NCBI GenBank assembly: GCA_023430045.1
Contig: JAEZCF010000005.1
Location: 1 to 36,129, forward strand
Length of the DNA: 36,129 bases
Direction of reading: 5' to 3'
Source: Pseudomonadota bacterium
GTDB lineage: Bacteria > Pseudomonadota > Gammaproteobacteria > Xanthomonadales > Xanthomonadaceae
Shown: positions 24,301 to 32,600 of the stretch, in pieces
Layout of the letters: the number at the start of each line of letters is the position of its first letter
How positions within the stretch are numbered: position 1 is the first letter of the stretch
The notes under the pieces: generated by a model
The model's database searches: none
What the model was told of the DNA's origin: nothing
Seen by the model: only the letters and a program-made list of their open reading frames with translations
Program-made: the position numbers and the translations under genes

Positions 24301-24477
24301 GCGCTGGCGGCGGTGCTGGCGATGATTCCGCTGTCGCGCAGTGCGTTCTATGGGTCGATGGCGATCTCGATCATGGGTGGGTTGATCGTGGGCACGGTGC
24401 TGACGCTGGTGTTCCTGCCGGCGTTGTATGCGGCGTGGTTCCGGGTGAAGCCGGATGAGGCTGGTCGAACGGGCTGA
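21310..24477 (+). CDS. smeP: RND multidrug efflux transporter SmeP
   Basis: Proton-driven inner-membrane pump of 1055 residues, the usual RND length. It starts with GTG at 21310 after GGGGAG. The architecture is TM1 (about 15-33), a large periplasmic domain, TM2-6, a cytoplasmic linker, TM7, a second periplasmic domain, and TM8-12. The proton-relay Asp pair is present in LGLLVDDAIIAVE (about 402-404). Conserved blocks include FPQ-like VPQQFFPDSTRPELMVDIEL after TM7 and RFRPIVLTALAAVLAMIPL near the end. The linker before TM7 holds an unusual His/Asp run, QHDHDHDP (about 533-540). In the known system it exports several drug classes with SmeO and TolCsm. Confidence 0.93.
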   Translation: MRRFNLSEWALANRPLVLFAMLAFALIGGWSYKHLGQSEDPPFTFKAMVVRTLWPGATAEQVSRQVTEPIEKALMNTGEFEFIRSYSRPGESQVIFMARDDLRSKQIPELWYQVRKRVGDIQATLPREIVGPFFNDEFGDTFGNIYALTGKGFDYAVMRDYADRIQLELQRVPDVGKVELVGLQDEKVWIELSNAKLATLGVSMQQVQQALADQNAVSGSSFIETASDRVQLRVTGQFNSIDDIRAFAIRAGERTVRLGDIAEVKRGFADPASPKMRFMGEDAIGLAVAMKDGGDILALGAHLDAEFEQLQETLPAGMQLRKVSDQPRAVEESVGEFVQVLSEAVVIVLLVSFFSLGLRTGLVVGVTIPLVLAMTFFVMHYFGIGLHKISLGALVLALGLLVDDAIIAVEMMATKMEQGFDRLRAASFAWESTAFPMLTGTLITAAGFLPIATAASSTGEYTRSLFQVVTIALVVSWIAAVLFIPYLGDKMLPDLFNAQPPDPRSLPGRWRALRQRWADRHPALANVIAPKQHDHDHDPYQRPFYVRFRAFLDACLRRRWWVIGATVLLFVLSLVLFRFVPQQFFPDSTRPELMVDIELAEGASLSATRDQVGKLETLLARRDGISNYVAYVGTGSPRFYLPLDQQLPATNFAQFVVLAEDIHAREATRDWLLREVVPRFPDVQMRVTRLENGPPVGYPVQFRVSGEHVAEVQALARQVEARVRANPHTINVNLDWSEPSKVVRLVIDQDRARALGVSSAQVSQFLAGSLAGQTVSVYREGNRQIEMLLRGPADERASLELLSSLSMPAAGGGSISLAQVATLEYGFEDGIIWHRDRLPTVTVRADIGDGMQPLDVVGQILPTLEDVRSQLPNGYLLETGGTVEDSARGQDSIKAGMPLFLVVVATLLMLQLRSFSRAAMVLVTAPLGIIGATLFLLIFRVPFGFVALLGTIALAGMIMRNSVILIDQIQQDIDAGHDRWHAIIDATVRRFRPIVLTALAAVLAMIPLSRSAFYGSMAISIMGGLIVGTVLTLVFLPALYAAWFRVKPDEAGRTG

Positions 24478-24519
24478 GCCCCCTCGCGGGTGGTGGTGGG
24501 TCGGTAGGTCCGGGAGGGA

Positions 24520-24594
24520 GACGGGTGGCCAGGCGGTGCGGGACCCGCCCGCAAGTACATCCATGTAGGGCTCGTTTCGCGCCATCCATGGCGC
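24520..24594 (+). repeat. Intergenic repeat copy A with tandem palindromes
   Basis: Bases 24541-24578 match the reverse complement of 24925-24962 in 37 of 38 positions. The preceding 20 bases are a diverged continuation of the same match. It contains TACATCCATGTA (24556-24567) and GCGCCATCCATGGCGC (24579-24594), two palindromes sharing the core CATCCATG. The type of element is unknown; it may be an intergenic repeat or MITE-like sequence. Confidence 0.7.
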
Positions 24595-24706
24595 TCTACG
24601 GTCCCGCCAACCCAACCCGCCCCACCTTCGACAGGTTAATGATGGCTGTGGCAAAGGCAGGAGCAGGACCAAGCAGCGAGGAGCAGGAGCAGGGAGGTTG
24701 AGGGAT

Positions 24707-24859
24707 ATGAGTTGGGTGATTCTGGCGGTTGGCCGGGTGCTCTTGCTTTTGCTTCTATTTATTTTTTACGGGGCTGGTGGACTGGGAAATGGTGGAGGCG
24801 ACGGGTGGATGCGGCGGCGCAGGACCGTTGAGCGCCATGGGTCGGACGCATGCGTCTGA
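24707..24859 (+). CDS. Possible small membrane peptide (doubtful)
   Basis: A 50-codon ORF with GAGGG just before its ATG. It encodes one strongly hydrophobic segment (VILAVGRVLLLLLLFIFYG, about 4-22), a Gly/Asn-rich stretch, then RRRR. Codons in the hydrophobic part end mostly in A or T, unlike nearby genes, and create an AT-rich patch. Its last 20 codons come from repeat copy B. It could be a small membrane protein or a toxin-like peptide, or simply chance. No homologue is recognised. Confidence 0.25.
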   Translation: MSWVILAVGRVLLLLLLFIFYGAGGLGNGGGDGWMRRRRTVERHGSDACV

Positions 24860-24987
24860 CGGGTTGGGCAGGAGCCCAACCCCGGTCTTGCCGTGTGCGC
24901 AGGACAGCGCACACGAGCAAGCGGGAAACGAGCCCTACATGGACGTACTTGCGGGCGGGTCCTGCGCCGCCGCATCCACCCGTCGCC
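24797..24987. repeat. Large inverted repeat enclosing three hairpins
   Basis: A perfect 30-base inverted repeat (24797-24826 with 24958-24987) closes a 131-base interior. The interior contains, in order, a 20-base palindrome starting GTCGGACGCA (24841-24860), the hairpin GGGTTGGGC/GCCCAACCC (24861-24882), and GTGTGCGC/GCGCACAC with outer CTTGC/GCAAG pairing (24887-24921). The right arm merges with the inverted partner of copy A (24925-24962). The density of pairing is far above chance for an intergenic region. It may be a structured RNA, a MITE-like element, or layered REP units. Confidence 0.65.
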
Positions 24988-24993
24988 TATCCA

Positions 24994-25015
24994 GCTGGCG
25001 AAAACCGCAGCCAGC
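24994..25015 (-). terminator. Hairpin downstream of the yccS-like gene
   Basis: GCTGGC and GCCAGC pair over a 10-base loop, 26 bases past the stop of the minus-strand membrane gene. There is no T tract. Together with the large inverted repeat beyond, it probably ends transcription from both sides. Confidence 0.3.
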
Positions 25016-25040
25016 CGTGAGGGGGTTCTACCCGTTCGAG

Positions 25041-27209
25041 CTACTTCACCGCTTCGTTCGCTGCGGCGCGGAGTTTGGGTAACAGGCGCAGCGCGAGGGC
25101 CACCTGGGTGCGGATCAACTGTAGTTTCGGCGGCATCGTGTCATCGAACTGTTCCAGCTGCTCGGCGATCGCGCGGTCGTTCTCGGTATCGCCTTCGGCG
25201 ATGGGTTGGCGTTGGTCCAGTGCGACCGCCAGCTGGCGCAACGATTCCTGTACCCGTTCGCCGGCTGAAAGTGCCAGCGGATCCTGCGCGAAGCTGTCCA
25301 CCTGGTCGCGATGTGCGCCCAGTGCGGAGAGATGCCCGAGCAGGGTGTTGGACAGCGCGAGAAAGCGGAATCCGGCATCCAGGTTGCGACGCACGTGGCC
25401 CGGCTCGCGCAGCATGTTGGACAGTGCGGTGGACAGGGCCGCATCGGCGTTGTGCATGTCGCGCCGTGCGACGCGGTAGGCCAGGTCGTCACGCATGCCG
25501 CTGCGATACTGGCCCAGCACGGCTTCAAGGTAACGCGCAGCGCTGTCCAGCACTCTGCCCAGCACCTTGTTGAGCTGGCGGCCCTGCCAGTCGGGCAGGA
25601 TCAGGAACGCGGCGGCGGCCGCGATGGCGCAGCCGAGCAGGGTATCGACCATGCGGGGCACGATCAGCAGGAAGCCATCGCCGATGAGGTTGAAACAGGT
25701 GAGCGCCATCACCGTGATCGCGCCGGACGCGACCACATAGCGGTCGGTGCGGTTGTAGAAGAACAGCAGCGCGGACAGCAGCGCGATCAGCAACTGGCTG
25801 TGCAGGTCCTGGAACAGCTGCAGCAGCGCCCACGTCAGCACCAGCCCGGCCAGCGTACCGGCGATGCGCTGGGCCAGGCGTTGCCGGGTGGCGCCGAAGT
25901 TCGGACGGCACACGAACACGATGGTCAGCAGCACCCACGATCCGTTCTGGAAGTTGAACAGTGATATCGCCGCGAAGCCGACCACCAGCGCCACCGCCAT
26001 GCGCAGGCCATGCCGGAACAGCACCGAGCCCGGTGTCAGCTGCTGGCGCAGGCGTACGCCCATCTCGCGCAACGTGTGGGGATTATTGTCGCGCAGGCGC
26101 GTATCGACGTTGTCCAGGCTGGCATCGGAGCGCTCGGCATCCAGCAGCCGCCGCTCGATGCTCTGCAGGTTGTGCACCAGCAGGTCCAGCGACGCCAGCA
26201 GCCGCTGCCACTGCGGCCGCTGCTGGGAACGCAGGAATGCCAGCGAATCGGCCAGGTCGCGCGCTGCCTGCTGGCTGTCTTCACCATAGGCGAAGGCGCG
26301 GCGCAGGCGGATGGCTTCGCCCAGGCGGGCGCAGGCCTGTCCCTGCAGATCCAGCAGGCGCTGGCAGCGGTACAGCACGTCGCTATGGAAGAAGGCATCC
26401 ACCAGCGACCCATAGGGATAGTGGGAGGAGCTGGCGCGCTCGTGGAAGTCCTGGGCGGTGTAGTACAGGCGCAGGTACAGGCCGGAATTGACGCCGGGCC
26501 GGCCCGAACGTCCGAACCGCGCCAGGATCGCCGTCTTGGCGATGTTCAGTGCTTCCACCACCCGCCGGTTCTGTTCGGCCAGCGCAAGCTGGCGCCGCTG
26601 CAGATCTGCTTCGCGCACCGGTTCGAACAATGCCGCCTTCAACTGCAGGTAACGGCCCAGTTCCACATACAGGCGTGCCACGCGTTCGCGCACCGGGCGG
26701 TTGGCAAACAGTGCCGTCCACAGGATGGACAGCAGGCCATACCAGACCGCACCGGCAAGCAGGTGACTTACGGCATCCAGCGCCGTGCGCCAGTCGTCGG
26801 CCCCATGCTGTTCCAGGCCGATCATCGTGTAGATGGCCAGCGTCACCGTAGCCTGTGCGATGGAGGCATAGCGCTCGCCAAGCGCACCGAGCAGGGTCAG
26901 GGCGAAGGTGGACAGCGCGAGCGCGCCGATGAACAGCCAGGGCACTGGAAACAGCCAGACCACGCAGGCAGCGGCGATGCAGAAGCACAGCAGCGAAAGC
27001 GCGACAGCCTTGGTCCGTCCCCACCAGTTGTCGTCGGTTTCGGCTATGGCGCTGGCAATGATGCCGAGAAATACACCGGGAAGCGCCGTCAACGCATCGA
27101 AATGCCAGCACACCGCCATCGCGGTGGAGAGCGCGATGAGCACGCGCAGGCCGTAGCTGGCCTTCTCGTGCGCCCACAGGCGGCTGAGGCGGGATTCTCG
27201 GCGGGACAT
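25041..27209 (-). CDS. yccS: FUSC-family inner-membrane protein, YccS type
   Basis: Integral inner-membrane protein of 722 residues, about the length of E. coli YccS and with the same plan. A first block of membrane helices (about 18-165; LTALPGVFLGIIASAIAETDDN, GERYASIAQATVTLAIYTM) is followed by a cytoplasmic region with AQDFHERASSSHYPY and HSDVLYRCQRLLDLQGQAC. A second membrane block (about 395-540; VLFRHGLRMAVAL, VFVCRPNFGATRQRLAQRIAGTLAG) and a helical tail follow. FUSC proteins include the AaeB exporter, but the YccS substrate is unknown. The ATG at 27209 is chosen. An apparent upstream extension beginning MKLTSSVPLF is encoded by the palindromic terminator and is not real. Confidence 0.85.
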   Translation of the reverse strand: MSRRESRLSRLWAHEKASYGLRVLIALSTAMAVCWHFDALTALPGVFLGIIASAIAETDDNWWGRTKAVALSLLCFCIAAACVVWLFPVPWLFIGALALSTFALTLLGALGERYASIAQATVTLAIYTMIGLEQHGADDWRTALDAVSHLLAGAVWYGLLSILWTALFANRPVRERVARLYVELGRYLQLKAALFEPVREADLQRRQLALAEQNRRVVEALNIAKTAILARFGRSGRPGVNSGLYLRLYYTAQDFHERASSSHYPYGSLVDAFFHSDVLYRCQRLLDLQGQACARLGEAIRLRRAFAYGEDSQQAARDLADSLAFLRSQQRPQWQRLLASLDLLVHNLQSIERRLLDAERSDASLDNVDTRLRDNNPHTLREMGVRLRQQLTPGSVLFRHGLRMAVALVVGFAAISLFNFQNGSWVLLTIVFVCRPNFGATRQRLAQRIAGTLAGLVLTWALLQLFQDLHSQLLIALLSALLFFYNRTDRYVVASGAITVMALTCFNLIGDGFLLIVPRMVDTLLGCAIAAAAAFLILPDWQGRQLNKVLGRVLDSAARYLEAVLGQYRSGMRDDLAYRVARRDMHNADAALSTALSNMLREPGHVRRNLDAGFRFLALSNTLLGHLSALGAHRDQVDSFAQDPLALSAGERVQESLRQLAVALDQRQPIAEGDTENDRAIAEQLEQFDDTMPPKLQLIRTQVALALRLLPKLRAAANEAVK

Positions 27210-27281
27210 GCATCGTCGGCGGTGGAAGCAGCCTCCATTATTGCGGCAGCCGCGTGAGCATCGCCACCACGCCCGAACCCG

Positions 27282-27335
27282 AAAAAGGGGGACGGAGGAG
27301 GTTAATTTCAAATAACCTCCTCCGTCCCCCTTTTT
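27282..27335. terminator. Palindromic terminator, copy 1
   Basis: Arms of 23 bases (27282-27304 and 27313-27335), each made of A5/T5, G5/C5 and ACGGAGGAGGTTA or its complement, enclose the loop ATTTCAAA. On the minus strand it directly follows the siderophore-receptor stop codon and ends in a T run, so it is a strong intrinsic terminator; it is symmetrical and would work on both strands. Copy 2 at 29552 is almost identical. Confidence 0.85.
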
Positions 27336-27338
27336 TTG

Positions 27339-29378
27339 TCAGAGATCCAGGCGGACGCTGACGGCAACGGTGCGCGGCAGGCCGATGCCGGCATTGGACC
27401 AGTACCTGCGGTTGCCCAGGTTTTCGACGCTTCCACGCCAGGTGACGGCGTGGCCGGCGGCCTGCGTCCGATAGCCGACCCCTGCATTGAAAAGCGTGTA
27501 GTCCGGCAGTTTCAGGGTGTTGTCGGCGTCATACCAGACATCGCCGTAGTAGCGACCCACTGCATATGCCTCCAGCCCATCCACCCACGGGAGCTGCCAC
27601 GTCGCGTGCAGCACCCCGCTCCAGTGCGCTGCACCCGCAGGGCGGTTTCCCTGCTGGTTCGCGCTATCGGGTGACAGCTTGTCGTAGGTCGGGTCCAGCC
27701 ATGTGGCGCCGCCACCGACGACCAGCGCGTCGGTCACGCGCAGGTCGGCGCTGGCCTCGATGCCCTCGTACAGGGTGATGCCATCCTGCACCAGTACTCT
27801 GCCTGCATCGGTCAAGCGATCGATGTTGGCGCCACGTTCAAGCCGGAAGGCAGCCAGGTTGCCGCTCCAGCGCGCGGAGTCGAATTTCGCACCTGCTTCC
27901 AGCTGCTTGCTGAGGGTCGGATCAAGCACATCGCCAGCATTGAGATAATCGTCGCCGACACGGTTTCCGGCTTCCAGCGACTCCACATAGCTGGCATACA
28001 GCGTCCAGGCCTCATCTGGCTTGAACAACAGTGCGTAGGTGGGCGTAACCGGGTAGGTGTGGTAACTGCCCTTGTTCTCGAAGTCGTTGTAGCGCGCGCC
28101 CAGCAGCGCCGACCAGCCCGCGCCGAAATCGACGGTGTCGCTCAGGAACAGCGCCTGCTGTACGGTTTCACTTCCCCGGCTGAACTGTCGCGCGCCCACT
28201 GCGTCGTGTCGAAGGCTGGGGCGCTGGTACAGGTTCCCGCGTCCGATCAGGTTCCATTCGTAGGGACGGTCCCAGCCCAGCGTGGTCTGATGACTTGCGC
28301 CGGCGACCAGTTGATGTGACAGCGGACCGGTGGTGAAGCGCCCTTCCAGCAGCGCCTGCGCCTGCTTCCACTCTGTCTTTCCGCCCAGCTCGTACACGTT
28401 GACATCGTAGTCGCCGTTGATGTCGTCGATATACGCGAAGATCTTGTTGACGTCATTCCAGTGGCTGGTGAATCCGTAGCTGAAGGTGGCCTTCCAGTTG
28501 ATGTTGAGCTGCCACGCCAGCGCGGTGGACAGCAGGCTGGAGCGGGTGTCGTAGTACGTGCCGGCAATGCCGTTGTCGATGTCGCCGGCAATCGGTCGCG
28601 GCAGCTCGGTGAGTCCAATGAAGTAGTACTGCGGTGATTCACCGGAAAGGTCGCGTTCCTGGAAGACGCCATCAAACGTCCATGTCAGCGTGTCGCTCAG
28701 TCGTGCATCCAGTGAAAGCGCGCCCACCTTGCGGTCGATGTCGCCGCCATTGAAGGTCTCGCCCTTTTCCTGGTAGGCGTTGAAACGGTAGCCGAACATC
28801 TGCTGGTCACCGAAGCGGCCGCCGACGTCGATGCCGCCACTGGCGATGCCCTGTTCGCGCCAGCCGAGCTGCGCTGACAACGTGGGCTGGTCGGTCGGTT
28901 TCTTTGTCACATAGTTGACGATTCCGCCGGGCTGACCGAAGCCGTACATGAAGCCTCCCGGTCCCTTCAGCAGTTCGACCTGTTCCATGATCTCCAATGG
29001 CCACTCGGTACCCCAGGAAGATACCTGCAGGCCGTTGACGCGATAGCTGTCCCATGCGACGTCGATGCCGCGGTTGCGGATCGGTGAGCTCCAGCCACTG
29101 GCGTACGCGCTGACCTGGGTGGTGACGGAGGGATCGGTGATGAAGGCTTCGCCGAGCGACACGACCTGGCGCTGTTCGATCTGCTCGCGGCCGATGGCGG
29201 TGATGGCGAACGTGGTGTCATGCAGCGCACGGTCGCCCAGCGCGCCGGTGGCCGTGTGCGTGCGCTGCGCCGTGACACTGACGGCATCAAGCTCGGTGGC
29301 GGACTGCGCATGGGCGGCGCAGGCGAAGCAGAGCGCGACAGACAGCAGCGCCGGGCGCGGTATACGGGAAAACGGCAT
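27339..29378 (-). CDS. TonB-dependent siderophore receptor
   Basis: Outer-membrane receptor of 679 residues of the siderophore class. The ATG at 29378 has GGAGGA upstream. The signal peptide is about 1-24 (CFACAAHAQ). A TonB-box-like ELDAVSVTAQ (about 28) is followed by the plug, with DTTFAITAIGREQIEQRQ and the characteristic VELLKGPGGFMYGFGQPGGIVNYVTKKPT (about 135-163; NYVTKKP is typical of this class). The barrel ends VAVSVRLDL. It resembles FhuA/FoxA-type xenosiderophore receptors; the ligand cannot be named. It stands alone, with no TonB, FecIR or ABC genes nearby and no obvious Fur box in the 170 bases upstream. Near-identical terminators flank it. Confidence 0.88.
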   Translation of the reverse strand: MPFSRIPRPALLSVALCFACAAHAQSATELDAVSVTAQRTHTATGALGDRALHDTTFAITAIGREQIEQRQVVSLGEAFITDPSVTTQVSAYASGWSSPIRNRGIDVAWDSYRVNGLQVSSWGTEWPLEIMEQVELLKGPGGFMYGFGQPGGIVNYVTKKPTDQPTLSAQLGWREQGIASGGIDVGGRFGDQQMFGYRFNAYQEKGETFNGGDIDRKVGALSLDARLSDTLTWTFDGVFQERDLSGESPQYYFIGLTELPRPIAGDIDNGIAGTYYDTRSSLLSTALAWQLNINWKATFSYGFTSHWNDVNKIFAYIDDINGDYDVNVYELGGKTEWKQAQALLEGRFTTGPLSHQLVAGASHQTTLGWDRPYEWNLIGRGNLYQRPSLRHDAVGARQFSRGSETVQQALFLSDTVDFGAGWSALLGARYNDFENKGSYHTYPVTPTYALLFKPDEAWTLYASYVESLEAGNRVGDDYLNAGDVLDPTLSKQLEAGAKFDSARWSGNLAAFRLERGANIDRLTDAGRVLVQDGITLYEGIEASADLRVTDALVVGGGATWLDPTYDKLSPDSANQQGNRPAGAAHWSGVLHATWQLPWVDGLEAYAVGRYYGDVWYDADNTLKLPDYTLFNAGVGYRTQAAGHAVTWRGSVENLGNRRYWSNAGIGLPRTVAVSVRLDL

Positions 29379-29551
29379 CGAAGGAATCCTCCGCGGACAG
29401 CCGCAACCATCCGCGATCTGATGATGGCGGGGGAGGGTCGATGGCTGGATCACGCAGGCTGGCCGTGAGCTGGCAGCGGGGGCGCCGGAGAGCGGTGCCA
29501 GACCGTGGCTGGTGCGGATTGTTCTCCTTTGTCACAGACACGTCAAACCCG

Positions 29552-29605
29552 AAAAGGGGGACGGAGGAGGTTAATTTCAAATAACCTCCTCCGTCCCCCT
29601 TTTTT
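29552..29605. terminator. Palindromic terminator, copy 2
   Basis: It has the same palindrome as 27282-27335, with arms 29552-29573 and 29582-29603, loop ATTTCAAA, and a T run at 29600-29605. On the minus strand it terminates the RND operon; the RND stop codon overlaps its edge. Identity with copy 1 extends into the flanking ACCCG. Confidence 0.85.
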
Positions 29606-32600
29606 CAGGCGCGGGCGGCGCGCTTCAGCAGTTTCTTCTCGTGGCGGCGCGTGCGCCAGCTTCGCCAGTGCTGCTGCAGGCACGAGAAGATCACGTACAG
29701 CGCCGGGGTGCTGAGCAGCGTCAGGCTCTGCGAGAACAGCAGGCCGCCGATCATCGCGATGCCCAGCGGGCGTCGCAGCTCGGAGCCTTCGCCGATGCCG
29801 ATCGCCAGCGGTACCGCCGCCAGGATCGCCACCATGCTGGTCATCATGATCGGACGGAAGCGCACGATGCTGGCTTCGCGCGCCGCTTCCAGCGCGCTTC
29901 TGCCGTGCTCGCGCTGCGCCACCACCGCGAAGTCGATCATCATGATCGCGTTCTTCTTGACGATGCCGATCAGCAGCACCAGGGCGATCATCGAAATCAC
30001 CGACAGTTCGGTGTTGGTACCGTACAGCGCAAGCAGCGCGCCGACACCCGCCGCCGGCAGGGTGGACAGGATCGTCACCGGGTGCACCAGGCTTTCGTAC
30101 AGCATGCCCAGTACCAGGTACACGGTCATGATCGCCGCGATCACCAGGATCAGCATCTCCATCGGGTCCGAATCGAAACCGAATCCGCCACCTTCAGCCA
30201 GGCGGATGTCGCCCGGCATGCGCATGCCATCCACCGTGCTCTTGATGATGGCCTGCGCCTCGCCCATGCTGGTGCCCGGCGCCAGGTTGTAGCTGAGCTC
30301 CATCGTGGTGTACTGGTTTTCGTGGGTGATCTGCGAAGGCGCCAGTCCGGGAACCTGCTCGGCCACCGCGGTGATCGGCACCATTTCGCCATTGCCCGCG
30401 CGCACATGCACCTGGTCCAGTGCGCCGGGCGTCGCGGTCTGCTCCGGAAGTGCGTTGACCACCACGCTGTACTGGTTGATGTCCGAATAGATCGTCGAGA
30501 TCTGCCGCTGGCCGAACGCGCCATACAGTGCACCGTCGATGGCGCCCACCGACACCCCCAGCCGCGCCGCCTTGGCACGATCGATCACGATGTTCTGGCG
30601 CAGCCCGGCGTCGTCCACGTCAGTGCCGACGTCGGCCAGTTTCGGGTTCTGTTTCAGCACTGCCTGCAGTTTCGGCAGCCATTCCTGCAACTGGGCCAGA
30701 TCGTTGCCCTGCAGTGAAACCCGGTATTGCGCGCCCTGGCTGGCACCGCCGCCATCGTTGCTGGGCAGGTCCTGGATGGCGCGCAGACGCAGCTGCAGGT
30801 CCGGATAGCGATCGGCCTTCGCACTCAGGCGCGCCAGCGCCTGTGCGGTGGTTTCGCGGCGGCCGTCCTTGCGCGATTTCAGCTCCACGTTGAACTGGGC
30901 GCTGGATCCCTGGCGGCCACTGCCCAGCCGTACGCCGACGGTCTTCACCGCCGGATCGGCCATCAGCATGTCGGTGATGCGCCGCTGGCGGTTGACCATG
31001 TCCTCGAAGGACACGGTGGCGCTGGAGTTCGCGCGGCCCCAGATCAGGCCGGTGTCCTGCGGCGGGAACGCTCCCTTCTTGACGGCGCCGAACAGGAAGA
31101 TGGTCACGCCGATCAGGATCAGCGGCGTCAGCGAAAGCAGCAGCGCGTGGCGCAGCGAAAAATCCAGCAGCACCACGTAGATGCGCAGCATGCGGTCATG
31201 GCCGGCATCCAGCCAGCGGCCGAAACGCGACGGCGTACCGGCGTCGGCGTGGGGATTGAGGAAACGGCTGCACAGCGCGGGCGTGAGCGTGAGCGAGATG
31301 ATCATCGACACCACGATGGCCGCCACCAGGGTGACGGTGAACTCGCGGAAGAACGCACCCATCATGCCCTTGGCGAACAGCAGCGGGATGAACACCGCCA
31401 CCAGCGAGGCGGTGATGGACACGATGGTGAAGCCGATTTCGCGCGCGCCGGTCAGCGCGGCCTGCAGTCGCGGCATGCCTTCGTCGAGGTGGCGCATGAT
31501 GTTCTCGATCACCACGATCGCATCGTCGACCACGAAGCCGATCGCGATCACCAGCGCCAGCAGGCTGAGATTGTTCAGTGTGAAGCCCAGTGCGTACATC
31601 ACCAGCGCCGCGCCGGCCAGCGACAACGGTACCGTCACCGCCGCGATCAGCGTCGGTGCCAGCCGGCGCAGGAACAGCGCCATGGTCAGCACCACCATCG
31701 CCAGCGCGATCAGCAGGGTGATCTGCACTTCATGCAGCGAGCCGCGGATGGTCGGCGTGCGGTCGAAATAGGGCGTGAGCGTGGTGCCCGGCTGCAGGTA
31801 GTCGCGCAGCGTGGGAATCTGCTCCTTCACCCGGTCCACGGTCTCCACGATGTTCGCGCCAGCACGGGTGAACACGTACATCACCACCGCCGGCTTGTGG
31901 TTGAACCATGCCGCCTGGTAGGCATCCTGCTGGCCGTCGTAGACGTTGGCGATGTCCTGCAGGCGGATCACCCGGCCGCTGGATTCGGTCTTGATGACCA
32001 GGTTGGCGAAGTCGGCCGCACGTGCCACCGAATCGTTGGCGATGATCGCGGTGGTGGTGTTGCCGTCGCTGAGGAAGCCGGTGGGCGAGGTGACATTGGC
32101 CGCGCGCACGGCGTTGCGCAGGTCATCGGCGGTCAGGCCCAGCGCGTTCATCAGGCGCAGGTTGACGTCCACGCGGACCGCTGGGGTGGATGCGCCGGCG
32201 ATATCCACCGAGGACACCCCGGTGATCTGGCGGATGCGCTGGGCCAGCAGCGAATCGGCCACGTTGTACAGATCATCCGCCGACTGTGTTTCCGATGTCA
32301 GCGCGATGGCGATGACCGGATCGTCGTTCGGATTGGCCTTCTGGAACATCGGCGAACCGAGTCCGGAAGGCAGGTCGGCCTGCGCCGAATTGATCGCGGT
32401 CTGCACGTCCAGCGCGGCCGAATCGATGTCGCGGTCGCTCTGGAAGATCATGAACACCAGCGAGCTGCCTTCCGAACTCGACGAGCGCATGCGATCGATG
32501 CCGGGCAACTGGCCCAGGTGGCGTTCCAGCGGGGCGGTCACTGTCGACGCCATCGTCGCGGCATCCGCACCTGACTGGTTGGCATGTACGAAGATCACCG

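Noticed and set aside
21400..24672. A 1090-codon open frame on the minus strand opposite smeP
   Set aside because: It is the antisense shadow of a clear RND gene. High GC content removes stop codons in the opposite frame; the translation is rich in His, Arg and Gln and has no recognisable domain.
27210..27311. N-terminal extension MKLTSSVPLF on the yccS-like gene (and the same start near 29580)
   Set aside because: These residues are encoded by the duplicated palindromic terminator, so the shared start is a repeat artefact.
29379..29551. Cobalamin riboswitch or Fur box upstream of the siderophore receptor
   Set aside because: I could not find the conserved B12-box core or a convincing 19-bp Fur palindrome in this stretch.
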